Shown piece by piece: positions 7,585 through 14,335 of a DNA stretch of 15,877 nucleotides. Position numbers and translations under genes: made by a program. Source of the stretch: Spirogloea muscicola (taxonomy: Eukaryota; Streptophyta; Zygnematophyceae; Spirogloeales; Spirogloeaceae); assembly GCA_009602725.1 (NCBI GenBank), contig WELB01000027.1, forward strand, positions 473,183 through 489,059. Reading direction: 5' to 3'. The notes under the pieces are model-generated. The model ran no database searches and was not told the DNA's origin. It saw only the letters and a list, made by a program, of their open reading frames with translations. Position 1 is the first letter of the stretch; every line of letters begins with the position of its first letter.

Positions 7585-7775
7585 GGTGCTTCGGCTGCCC
7601 AAAGTAGCTTGTGTTTTTCATAATGTGCTCACTTGTGGGTGCTACTGTCACACTGTTACCTTGGCCTCCCTTAGCATAGGGCTTCGGTCTATGTAGCCCC
7701 ACTTTCTGTGCTGGCTTTTGCCCGAGCAGTATTGGCTTGCATTGGCCTCCTTTTATTTTATGTGCACCGCGCGCG
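7585..7775 (+). mobile_element. Retrotransposon 3' UTR and terminus
   Basis: ATGTGCTCACTTGTGGGTGC, CACACTGTTACCTTGG, TTAGCATAGGGCTTCGG, ATGTAGCCCCACTTTCTG and finally ATTGGCTTGCATTGGCCTCC and CACCGCGCGCGCCTTGTCTC line up in order with the reverse complement of 3249-3447 and of 9095-9327. This is the longest shared 3' UTR alignment in the window. Confidence 0.75.
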
Positions 7776-7782
7776 CCTTGTC

Positions 7783-7811
7783 TCAGCCGCTCTTTGGTCA
7801 GCAGCCGCATT
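7783..7811 (-). pseudogene. Possible retrotransposon ORF terminal fragment
   Basis: The minus-strand frame reads Arg-Met-Arg-Leu-Leu-Thr-Lys, like Asp-Leu-Arg-Leu-Leu-Thr-Arg. The nucleotide motif CAGCAGCCGCA seen here also marks ORF ends at 10227-10240 and, as CAACAGCCGCA, at 14303. It abuts the element terminus at 7775. It is too short for certainty. Confidence 0.3.
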
Positions 7812-7855
7812 CTTTTCCGAGCGGCACGTCGCCTACCACCGGGAGCCTACACTGA

Positions 7856-8857
7856 AGCGAGTCGGAGTCAAGTCCAGTGGGTTCAACCTCCGTCCCTGTC
7901 ACCCCCTTCTCAGCGCTTGCTCAAGCACCAGACAAAGCGGCACAGGCCAGACTCGTTGCGGCAGTTGAGGACGAGCGTCGCAAGGCGTTGAGGACGATGC
8001 CGGATATCAAGACCAATCCAAGGAGTCTGGCACGTCTCACATCGCTCGCAACGCCTGGGGCAACGAATTGGCTCACCACACACGCAATCCACAACGCTTT
8101 CAAAATCAGCCCTGAAGCATTCCGGACGCTTCTCCAGCTGTTCCTGGGCCTGCCCCCGACCTGCCTGATTGGAGTAACTCAGTGTGAGTGTGGCTTCCGT
8201 ACGGAGGGCGGAGACCTAGCCACCCACATGCTGCGGTGTCCCACAGGCCCTGAGGTGGTGGGCGTCTACAATCTCCTACGGGACGCCCTGGCGGGCTTGA
8301 TGCTCGACGCCGGCTACCGCGCCATCGTTGAAGTGAGCAATGTAATGCCCATCACCACGGATTCCCAGGGAGGCCATCACCGTCGCACCCTGGACATTGT
8401 GGGTGTACAACCTGGCGGAGGCCCACGAGCTTTGGTTGATGTGGTGGTAAGTGAGGCATACAAGAGTTCCGCTTCCACACACATTGCTGGCCACGCAGTG
8501 GGAGGTGCTGAGCAGAAAAAGCTCCGACACTACTCAGACTACCCCCGCAGTGACCACCTCCTCCCGGCCGCAATCGACACTTTCGGCTGCTTGGGTCCTC
8601 GCTTCCATACCCTACTCGAGAACATAGCGAGTCTGGGATATGCACGACGCGAGGATATGCTCCCAGCCCAGATGGGTATGCCGGCAGCCTATCTGTCATT
8701 TCTGCGACGTCGAGTGTCAACCTGTCTGCAACGAGCTCAGGCGTATGCTCTGCATCAGAAAGCTGGTCGAGCCTTAGCCGGCACAAGAGCTAGTCAATTG
8801 CCGTCCGGTATTCGAGCGTCAGCTAGCGACCTCTATGTGCTGACTCGTGGTTACTGA
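7856..8857 (+). CDS. Non-LTR retrotransposon C-terminal zinc-knuckle and restriction-like endonuclease domain, 5'-truncated
   Basis: Open from just after a stop at 7853-7855 to TGA 8855-8857, with no convincing start codon (GTG at 7877 is not credible in a eukaryote), so the copy is 5'-truncated and lacks the reverse transcriptase. Numbering from 7877, residues 103-121 hold a zinc-finger pattern Cys-x-Cys, 11 residues, His, 3 residues, Cys. Residues 169-188 hold Arg-Arg-Thr-Leu-Asp-Ile, then Leu-Val-Asp-Val-Val, the spacing expected of the PD-(D/E)xK-type endonuclease that follows a Cys-Cys-His-Cys motif in R2-, CRE-, NeSL- and R4-like elements; Asp173 and Asp188 are the likely metal ligands. 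In those families this enzyme nicks the target DNA and primes reverse transcription. The last residues, Leu-Thr-Arg-Gly-Tyr, recur in many fragments here. The family placement follows motifs, not a search. Confidence 0.75.
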   Translation, partial: SESESSPVGSTSVPVTPFSALAQAPDKAAQARLVAAVEDERRKALRTMPDIKTNPRSLARLTSLATPGATNWLTTHAIHNAFKISPEAFRTLLQLFLGLPPTCLIGVTQCECGFRTEGGDLATHMLRCPTGPEVVGVYNLLRDALAGLMLDAGYRAIVEVSNVMPITTDSQGGHHRRTLDIVGVQPGGGPRALVDVVVSEAYKSSASTHIAGHAVGGAEQKKLRHYSDYPRSDHLLPAAIDTFGCLGPRFHTLLENIASLGYARREDMLPAQMGMPAAYLSFLRRRVSTCLQRAQAYALHQKAGRALAGTRASQLPSGIRASASDLYVLTRGY

Positions 8858-9085
8858 GCGGGTCAGCTTAGCAGCAGGTGACGTACATTCGTCCAATGTG
8901 CTTGCCTTTGTACTTGGCCACACATGGCCTCCCCATCTCTTAATATACACGCATTTTCCTTCTACGGCGCAAGCGCTCCCGTGCCAACTTCGCAGCCCCA
9001 CTTTCTGCACTAGCCTTTGCCTGAACAAAGTTTAGGCTTGAAGGGGCCACCCTTTCCTTTCCAGGCGCACCGCGCGCCTTCTCTC
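8858..9085 (+). mobile_element. 3' UTR and terminus of the subfamily A retrotransposon
   Basis: It starts GCGGGTCAGCTTAGCAGCAG, which is repeated almost exactly in RFC2 intron 1 (11318-11340). It passes through CCACTTTCTGCACTAGCC and CTTTGCCTGAACAAAG and ends CGCACCGCGCGCCTTCTCTC at 9085. There is no typical HP65 copy; a small GGCC-ACACAT-GGCC palindrome at about 8918-8931 occupies the comparable place. There is no poly(A) tail. Confidence 0.7.
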
Positions 9086-9114
9086 CTCTACTATGAGAGA
9101 AGGCGCGCGGTGCG
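9066..9114. repeat. Perfect 20-bp inverted repeat at a tail-to-tail junction
   Basis: 9066-9085 is the exact reverse complement of 9095-9114, with a 9-base spacer CTCTACTAT. The similarity continues imperfectly for about 70 more bases on each side. Each arm is the 3' terminus of a retrotransposon copy, one on each strand. Confidence 0.9.
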
Positions 9115-9327
9115 TATGAGATGAAAGCGAGGCCATTTCAAGCCAATACATTGTTCAAGCAAGAAATGCAGAAAGTGCAAAGAATGCAGTGCAAACATTA
9201 TGGCTACATGACATGAAGCCCTATGCTAAAAAATATATCGTATATTTGCAACAAACGAAGCCCAAATGGCCAAGGACAAAGGCAAGCACATCTAAATACC
9301 TACATAACCTACAGCAGATTGACCCGC
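9095..9327 (-). mobile_element. 3' UTR and terminus of a minus-strand retrotransposon copy
   Basis: From the terminus GAGAGAAGGCGCGCGG (forward strand) it runs through AATACATTGTTCAAGCAAG, the complement of TTAGCATAGGGCTTCATG (about 9215-9232), and TGACCCGCTCAGTAACC at the ORF end. It serves the pseudogene at 9328-9900. Confidence 0.7.
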
Positions 9328-9905
9328 TCAGTAACCACGGGTCAAAACATAAAGGTCGCCAATTGATGCCTGAATACTAGATGTCAGAGAAGCCCTTCTG
9401 CCACCAATTAGAGCTCGCCCAGCTTTCTGGTGCAAGGCCTTTGCCTGAGCACGCTGCAAACAGGCTGACACTCGTCGACGCAAGAACGACAGATAAGCGG
9501 TTGGCAAGCCCATCTCAGCCGGAAACACATCTGCACGTCGTGTGTAGCCTAGATTGGCAATGTTTTGAAGGAGAGTAGAAACGAGGACCGAGACAGCCAA
9601 AGGTGTCGACTGCTGCTGGCAGGAGCTGATCGCATGGGGGCTATCGGAGTAGTGCTGCAGCTTTCTTTGTTCTGCACCGCCCACTGCGTGGCCAGCGATG
9701 TTTTTCGATGCTGGACCTTTGTACGCCTTCGGGACAACAACGTCGACCAGGGCCCGTGGTCCTCCACCAGGTTGCACGCCCACCATGTCAAGTGTGCGGC
9801 GATGATGACGTCCCTGGGCGTCCGTGGTGATCTGCATGATATCTTCGACTTCCACGACCGCACGGTCGCCGGCGTCGCGCATCAAGCCCGCCAGAAGCGC
9901 CAGGG
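9328..9905 (-). pseudogene. Retrotransposon endonuclease domain, decayed (subfamily A)
   Basis: The minus-strand frame aligns with most of the second half of the ORF at 7856-8857. It has the same Arg-Arg-Thr-Leu-Asp, then Leu-Val-Asp-Val-Val endonuclease core, Ile-Ala-Gly-His-Ala-Val-Gly-Gly-Ala-Glu-Gln, Leu-Ser-Phe-Leu-Arg-Arg-Arg-Val-Ser, and Leu-Tyr-Val-Leu-Thr-Arg-Gly-Tyr-stop. Around 9575-9650 the residues diverge for about 25 codons although the DNA still aligns, because small deletions totalling three bases shift the frame and then restore it. The zinc-finger part is missing: the similarity breaks off near 9905, where the sequence joins a repeat shared with 10445-10534. Confidence 0.75.
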
Positions 9906-9924
9906 CATTGCGGAGGAGATTGTG

Positions 9925-10015
9925 AAAGGAGGGCCGGAGGTGCCACAGAGCGGGGGGAGCCGTGCTGACGGGGGCCAAGTCGACTCGACCTGCACCGCTT
10001 CTGGAGCTGCTAGAG
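9925..10015. repeat. Direct repeat, copy 1
   Basis: AAAGGAGGGCCGGAGGTGCC, then ACAGAGCGG, then TCGACTCGACCTGCACCGCT and GGAGCTGCTAGAG. Roughly nine of ten bases match 10445-10534, 520 bases away in the same orientation. On the minus strand it sits upstream of a retrotransposon ORF remnant in both places, so it is probably an internal part of that element. Confidence 0.85.
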
Positions 10016-10042
10016 TGGGAAGAAGTGCGCGCCCATAGAGAA

Positions 10043-10149
10043 TAGGGGCTGGGATAGGCCAGCCCGAATAAATGTAAGACGCTTCCAGGAGAGGGCGGTG
10101 GCTGGGAGAGGCCAGCCCAGAAAACAGAACCAACAAGGTCCAAAGGGGC
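10043..10149 (-). repeat. Two HP65 copies
   Basis: 10081-10149 is full length on the minus strand: the forward strand reads AGGGCGGTGGCTGGGAGAGG, then CCAGCCCAGAAAACAG, then AACAAGGTCCAAAGGGGCG. A second, shorter copy (GGGGCTGGGATAGGCCAGCC) is at 10043-10065. A further fragment (GGGCGAGCCCTGCTCTCGAA) starts at 10146. On the minus strand they follow the ORF end at 10218 by about 70 bases. Confidence 0.7.
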
Positions 10150-10217
10150 GAGCCCTGCTCTCGAAGGGGCCAGCAAAAGCGCTAACGCACACACAGAAGC
10201 AAGTGGCTACCTAACAC

Positions 10218-10383
10218 TTAGTAACCCCTATTAAGCAGCCGCAGGTTGGAGAAACTGGTCTCCTGGTGGCAGGTCCTGGTGGCGAGGGCCAGAGGCACGA
10301 CTGGCGCGGAGATGCAGCGCGCAAGCCATGGACCGCAGCAGCGAGACGACCAAGCGCATGCGATACACCTGCGCCAGGGAGCA
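10218..10383 (-). pseudogene. Retrotransposon ORF C-terminus (subfamily B), frameshifted
   Basis: In one minus-strand frame: Ser-Leu-Ala-Gln-Val-Tyr-Arg-Met-Arg, then Met-Ala-Cys-Ala-Leu-His-Leu-Arg-Ala, matching Ser-Leu-Ala-Gln-Val-Phe-Arg-Met-Arg and Ala-Leu-His-Leu-Arg-Ala in 5743-6045. The end, Phe-Ser-Asn-Leu-Arg-Leu-Leu-Asn-Arg-Gly-Tyr-stop at 10218, lies in another frame, so at least one indel separates the halves. Confidence 0.65.
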
Positions 10384-10444
10384 TCTAAAGGAATGAACAA
10401 AGTGCAAAGGGAGCAGCAATGGCAGGAGGGATAGCGGGTGGGGA

Positions 10445-10534
10445 AAAGGAGGGCCGGAGGTGCCACAGAGCGGAGGAGCCGTGCTGACAGAAGCCATGTC
10501 GACTCGACCTGCACCGCTGCTGGAGCTGCTAGAG
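10445..10534. repeat. Direct repeat, copy 2
   Basis: Partner of 9925-10015; see there for the shared blocks. It differs by a one-base indel in the GGGGGG run and a cluster of substitutions at about 10489-10498. A further short repeat in this neighbourhood links 10410-10447 with 10543-10580 (GCAGCA, TGGCA, GAGGGAT, GCGGGTGGGG). Confidence 0.85.
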
Positions 10535-10683
10535 GAGTTGGAGGCAGCAGCAGTGGCAAGAGGGATGCGGGTGGGGGGAAAAACTGAATGCTGGTGCTGA
10601 TATTTAAGAATCGGCTGTAAACTGCCAGCCAGATGCATACAGGTGTTCATGCCGGAGCCAAAGGCTAGGCAGACAGGGCGCCC

Positions 10684-10719
10684 TCAATACCCCCGTGTCA
10701 GCAAAAAAAAAAGTACGAA
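10684..10719 (-). pseudogene. Retrotransposon ORF terminal fragment
   Basis: The minus strand reads Ser-Phe-Val-Leu-Phe-Phe-Leu-Leu-Thr-Arg-Gly-Tyr-stop, sharing Leu-Thr-Arg-Gly-Tyr-stop with 8857 and 9328. An A10 run (T10 in the frame) interrupts it. Nothing else of the ORF is recognisable upstream. Confidence 0.4.
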
Positions 10720-10832
10720 AGAGTAATAAAGGAGGGAGCTATGAACGCTTGAACAGTTTGCAACGACATGTGGGCAGCGCCAACAGCCAACTATCACAGC
10801 AGCTGCCTTCCCGCCAAAAACAGACAAGAAAA

Positions 10833-10925
10833 AGAGAGAGAGAGAGAAGGCGCGCGGGGCGCATGAATTGAAAGGGAGGCCAATCAAGCCAATACATTGT
10901 TCAGGCAGAGTCGAGTGCAGAAAAA
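10833..10925 (-). mobile_element. Retrotransposon 3' terminus in the RFC2 upstream region
   Basis: A run of GA dinucleotides (10834-10847), then AAGGCGCGCGGGGCGCATGA, AAAGGGAGGCCAATC, CAATACATTGTTCAGGCAG and AGTCGAGTGCAG. It matches 14336-14420 almost base for base. On the minus strand the element ends in (CT)n followed by TTTTTCTT. The truncated inner end is only about 95 bases from the RFC2 start codon. Confidence 0.8.
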
Positions 10926-11020
10926 GGAGGAGAGCGCGGGCCGTGAATGGGCGAGGGCCCGAACTGTGTGCCGAATGGCGGCGGCGGAGGCGGCGAGTCT
11001 TGGTAAGAGCGCNGGACGCC

Positions 11021-13532
11021 ATGGCGGGCGGCGCCGCGGCGGCGGGTGGCGGGCGGGACGCTGACCTGCCGTGGGTGGAGAAGTACCGGCCGGCGCGCAT
11101 CGCCGACGTGGTGGGCAACCCGGACGCCGTGGCCCGCCTCGCCGTTGTCGCGCGCGACGGCAACATGCCCAACCTCATCTTCGCCGTATCTCCCCGCCGC
11201 GACCGGCGCCACCGGCAAAGCTGGCCGAGCTCCAGCTGGCTGCGCAAGGGCTTGTCAATCGCCGTCCAGTGTTCGGGCATCACTTAGCGACCTCCACGTG
11301 CGGACTCGTGGTCACTGAGCGGGTCAGCTTAGCAGCAGGAGGTGACGTCTGTCAAGGTACTTGCCTTTGTCCTTGACCAGTCAGGCCCCCATCACTCAAG
11401 GCACACTCCACTCCCCTGCCCGAGCGAGCTCGCTGCGCCCCGCTCGTTGGCGGCCGCCTTGCTCGCGGCCCAAGTGCTAGCGGCTGGTATGTTCACGTGG
11501 ATCGCACAGGCACTCTCACGGCACAGGCGTGTGCTATTTCTGGCCGGTTCCTCGTTCGTAGCGGCACTCTTTTCAGCATACTGTGATGCTGCCCAAGTTG
11601 CCGGTCTGTCAATCGCGCCGTCTGTAGCTCTGGCTCGCTTGCTCCTTGACATAACTGCCTGCAGGGGCCCCCCGGGTCCGGCAAGACGACCAGCATCCTG
11701 GCGCTGGCGCACGAGCTGCTGGGCGCCAGCTTCAAGGAGGCTGTGCTGGAGCTCAACGCCTCGGACGACAGGTGCCCCACTGATGGCTTCGCTCCACCGC
11801 TGCCACCTATTGCCTCTGTGACCGATGGCCAGCTCGCCAGCCCCACCTCAGCCTCAGCAGATTCTTAAGATAAGAGAGAGCCGTCTGAGGTGCGGCTTGT
11901 GTACCCATCACAGGGGCATCGATGTCGTGAGGAACAAGATCAAGATGTTTGCGCAGAAGAAGGTGACGCTGCCGCCGGGCCGCCACAAGATCATCCTCCT
12001 CGATGAGGCTGACAGGTGGGTGTGCTGCTGCAAAACAGTTGTAGCAAGTTGATGTACTCTCAGCGCAGTCGCAAATGCACCTGCAAGCAGTGAAATGGAG
12101 GGATGCAACATGGTAAGAATGTTGCTTAGCCCCATTGCGACCTGCATTCGCAACTTCCACTATCGCGAAGAAACAAAAGGCGTGTGTCCATAGCGACTAT
12201 GGGACGCTACAATGTTGGTCATTGGACTCACCCTCTGCTCATCCAGGACTGCGCAGCATGACTGCTGGAGCGCAGCAGGCGCTGCGGAGGACCATGGAGA
12301 TTTATTCCAATACAACGCGCTTTGCGCTTGCCTGCAACATCTCGTCAAAGATCATAGAGCCGATCCAAAGTCGCTGCGCTATTGTCCGCTTCATGCGGCT
12401 ATCTGAGCAGGAGATTCTGGACCGCCTCATGAAGGTCGTGGAGGCTGAGAAGGTGTGCACAAGGGTGGGGTCTTGCCCTATCTTGCATGGAAGGTCTTTC
12501 GAGACCATATTCAGCACGTGTTGCATCTCAACCTCAGTCTCATTGCAGAAGACTTACGTGGAGCTTTGAGCCCATAGGTCCGCAACCCTGGACCTCCCCT
12601 GAATGTGGGTTCTCTGCAGTCATTTATGACGTTGAATAGCTACTCCAACACACTTGCAACATGCAGGTCGCCTTTGTACCAGAGGGGCTGGCAGCTATCG
12701 TCTTCACAGCAGACGGGGATATGCGGCAAGCCCTCAACAATCTGCAGGCCACAAACAGCGGGTTTGGCTTCGTAAGCCAAGAGAACGTCTTCAAGGTGGG
12801 CAGATACCTTTCGAATAGCATTGCCTGCTTGCTTGCTTGCTCATGTGCCATGTCACAGCCATAATTAGAGTGCAAGCTAGGAACTCCCTGAGCCTTCTTG
12901 GCGTCCTCATCATCCTCTTTGCGCTTCCCCTAGGCCCCAACTGCATCCCTGTGAGGTCCAGTAGTCAAGAATCGTAACCCACTCAAGAGCATCACATAAC
13001 ATTAATGGCACTCTCTAAACACTACAGAGCGGCTGACTTCAATGGACGAAGTACCAGATCTAACAATACTGCAGTATTTGCTCTTACTTGTTGCTGATGA
13101 CAGGTCTGTGACCAGCCGCACCCGCTTGTGATCACCAATATCGTGAAGCACAGTCTAGCTGGTGATATTGATAAGGCGTATGGTGGCCTTAAGCAATTAC
13201 ACGACTCTGGCTTTGCTGCATCCGATATAATCACGACTCTGTTCCGTATTGTGAAGAATTACGAAATGCCTGAGTACCTCAAACTGGAGTTCATACGGGT
13301 AGGCGCAACCCCTTGACTTTGTTCAGCTTCCTCCTGCTGAATAACGTTTGGGCTGGTTGACTTGTAAGAAAAGCTTGACCCTTGCAAGTATCTGATGCTC
13401 AGATGTAAGCATGTACAGGAGGTGGGCTTTGCGCACTTGCGCATCGCAGACGGCGTTGGCTCCCTGCTGCAGCTTTCAGGGTTGCTTGCGAAATTGTGTA
13501 AAGTGAGAAATATGGCAGCAATCCCAACATAA
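11021..13532 (+). CDS. RFC2: Replication factor C subunit 2 (clamp-loader AAA+ ATPase), 7 exons
   Basis: One of the small subunits of the nuclear clamp loader that opens PCNA and places it on primed DNA. Exons 11021-11185, 11665-11771, 11914-12015, 12257-12452, 12667-12795, 13104-13298 and 13419-13532 join in frame to 1008 nt (335 aa, the normal size for this subunit). All six introns are GT-AG. Motifs in order: [10 protein letters not shown] (15-24), Walker A Gly-Pro-Pro-Gly-Ser-Gly-Lys-Thr-Thr (56-64), Leu-Asn-Ala-Ser-Asp-Asp-Arg-Gly-Ile-Asp (85-94), Walker B Leu-Leu-Asp-Glu-Ala-Asp (119-124), sensor 1 ending Ala-Cys-Asn (150-152), the arginine-finger Ser-Arg-Cys (163-165), and sensor 2 Gly-Asp-Met-Arg-Gln-Ala-Leu (207-213). 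The Asn-Lys-Ile-Lys-Met-Phe-Ala-Gln segment and the collar domain (234-335) favour RFC2 (human p40, yeast Rfc4) over other small subunits. The ATG at 11021 gives the expected short N-terminus. No defect seen. Confidence 0.95.
11217..11400 (+). mobile_element. Retrotransposon ORF end and 3' UTR inside RFC2 intron 1
   Basis: AAAGCTGGCCGAGC, CTTGTCAATCGCCGTCC, TTAGCGACCTCCACGTG and CTGAGCGGGTCAGCTTAGC align with 8759-8880, the end of the subfamily A ORF and its 3' UTR. In its frame the end reads [10 protein letters not shown] then TGA 11316-11318. The similarity fades after about 11400 and the CTTCTCTC terminus is absent. It is in the same orientation as RFC2 and is removed by splicing. Confidence 0.75.
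13308..13380 (+). repeat. HP65-like repeat inside RFC2 intron 6
   Basis: ACCCCTTGACTTTGTTCA and GTTTGGGCTGGTTG match the left and core blocks of the copy at 5098-5161 (CCCCTTGACCTTGTCCA, TTTGGGCTGGTT). An extra 20 or so bases separate the blocks and the right arm of the stem is lost. It fills about 60% of the 120-base intron 13299-13418. Confidence 0.5.
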
Positions 13533-13969
13533 GCAACTTCTGCCGCTGTGCCCATTGATAATGTGGGGATGTTGATGCCCCTGAAAGGAATTGTCCAGAC
13601 CATATGCATTTTCTCTGGGCGCAGCCTCTGCGACCGGAATCCAAAAACTCTTGGAGTTCGTCAGCTAGTGGTAGTGGAAGGCCAGGCACAAGCAAGAGCA
13701 TGGCTCGCTGTCCGTACTCCTGGTTATTGGACCTGGTACAAGGAAGCTGATGCCATCTGGCGGAAGACAGCAGGGTCCACATGGACAGGGCATGCATGTC
13801 TGAGGTAGTGGTCGACCGAGGCAAATTACTCAACCTGTGCATGGTAAGAGACAAGGAGCTTGGTCACGGCAGTTATGTGGGCACCCTGAGTGCACCTGGT
13901 GGGGCTGCAAGTTCAGAGGAGACTGCTGGTGAAAAGAAAGTGGTGCTCTGATGAAGAAATTTAGAAATG
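13533..13969. other. RFC2 downstream region; no second gene seen
   Basis: Probably includes the RFC2 3' UTR. I see no AATAAA and no TGTAA-type signal. One frame (13548-13808) is open for 86 codons but has no motif or splice support. Confidence 0.4.
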
Positions 13970-14149
13970 TAGGCGCTGGCCCTTTACAGCCAATGCCCCC
14001 TTGGAAAGAGCTACTTCTTTCACAAGGCTCCTCCGTCATTCGGCCTCTTCGAACCTTTGTCAGTTCTTTTCGGGTTGGCTTTTCACAGCCCTTGCCCCCA
14101 TAGGGAGAGTCACTTCTCTTTTGCAGCCATTGCCCCCGTTGAAAGAGCC
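13970..14149 (+). repeat. Three HP65 copies in the same orientation
   Basis: 13970-14011: GGCGCTGGCCCTTTACAGCC and AATGCCCCCTTGGAAAGAGC. 14050-14112: CGAACCTTTGTCAGTTC, TTTCGGGTTGGCTTTTCACA and GCCCTTGCCCCCATAGGGAG, a good full copy. 14118-14149: TTTTGCAGCCATTGCCCCCG and TTGAAAGAGCC, lacking the left part. Spacing is irregular. Confidence 0.7.
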
Positions 14150-14174
14150 TCTTCTCATTGTCACAAGGGGAGAG

Positions 14175-14241
14175 AGCTCTTCCGCAAATGGGGCGATGGC
14201 TAAGAAAGGCCAGCCGAAGAAGGCATGGACAAGTCCACAGG
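14175..14241 (-). repeat. HP65 hairpin repeat, full length
   Basis: The forward strand reads AGCTCTTCCGCAAATGGGGC, then GATGGCTAAGAAAGGCCAGC, then GGACAAGTCCACAGG. It faces the cluster at 13970-14149 and lies about 50 bases past the minus-strand ORF end at 14292. Confidence 0.7.
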
Positions 14242-14291
14242 ATATGTTTATTCACCAGCTACGCAGGTGGCTGCTTTAAATGGGTCCACAA

Positions 14292-14329
14292 GTAGCCCTA
14301 ATCAACAGCCGCAAGTCGGAGTAGCTCAC
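14292..14329 (-). pseudogene. Retrotransposon ORF terminal fragment
   Basis: The minus strand reads Ser-Asp-Leu-Arg-Leu-Leu-Ile-Arg-Ala-Thr, like Ser-Asp-Leu-Arg-Leu-Phe-Thr-Arg at 5340. It shares the CAGCCGCA motif with 10232 and 7797 and is followed by HP65 (14241-14175). Confidence 0.45.
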
Positions 14330-14335
14330 AGCCAG

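Noticed and set aside
10868-11020. Upstream in-frame extension of RFC2 from an ATG at 10868
   Set aside because: It would begin inside a retroelement terminus and add an Arg-rich stretch unlike any RFC subunit; the ATG at 11021 gives the normal N-terminus.
13548-13808. 86-codon open frame downstream of RFC2
   Set aside because: No motif, no splice support and no similarity to the retroelement ORFs; more likely the 3' untranslated region.
13970-14241. Repeated units with gaps, suggesting a CRISPR-like array
   Set aside because: Units are diverged, of mixed orientation and irregular spacing, and the DNA is eukaryotic with introns.
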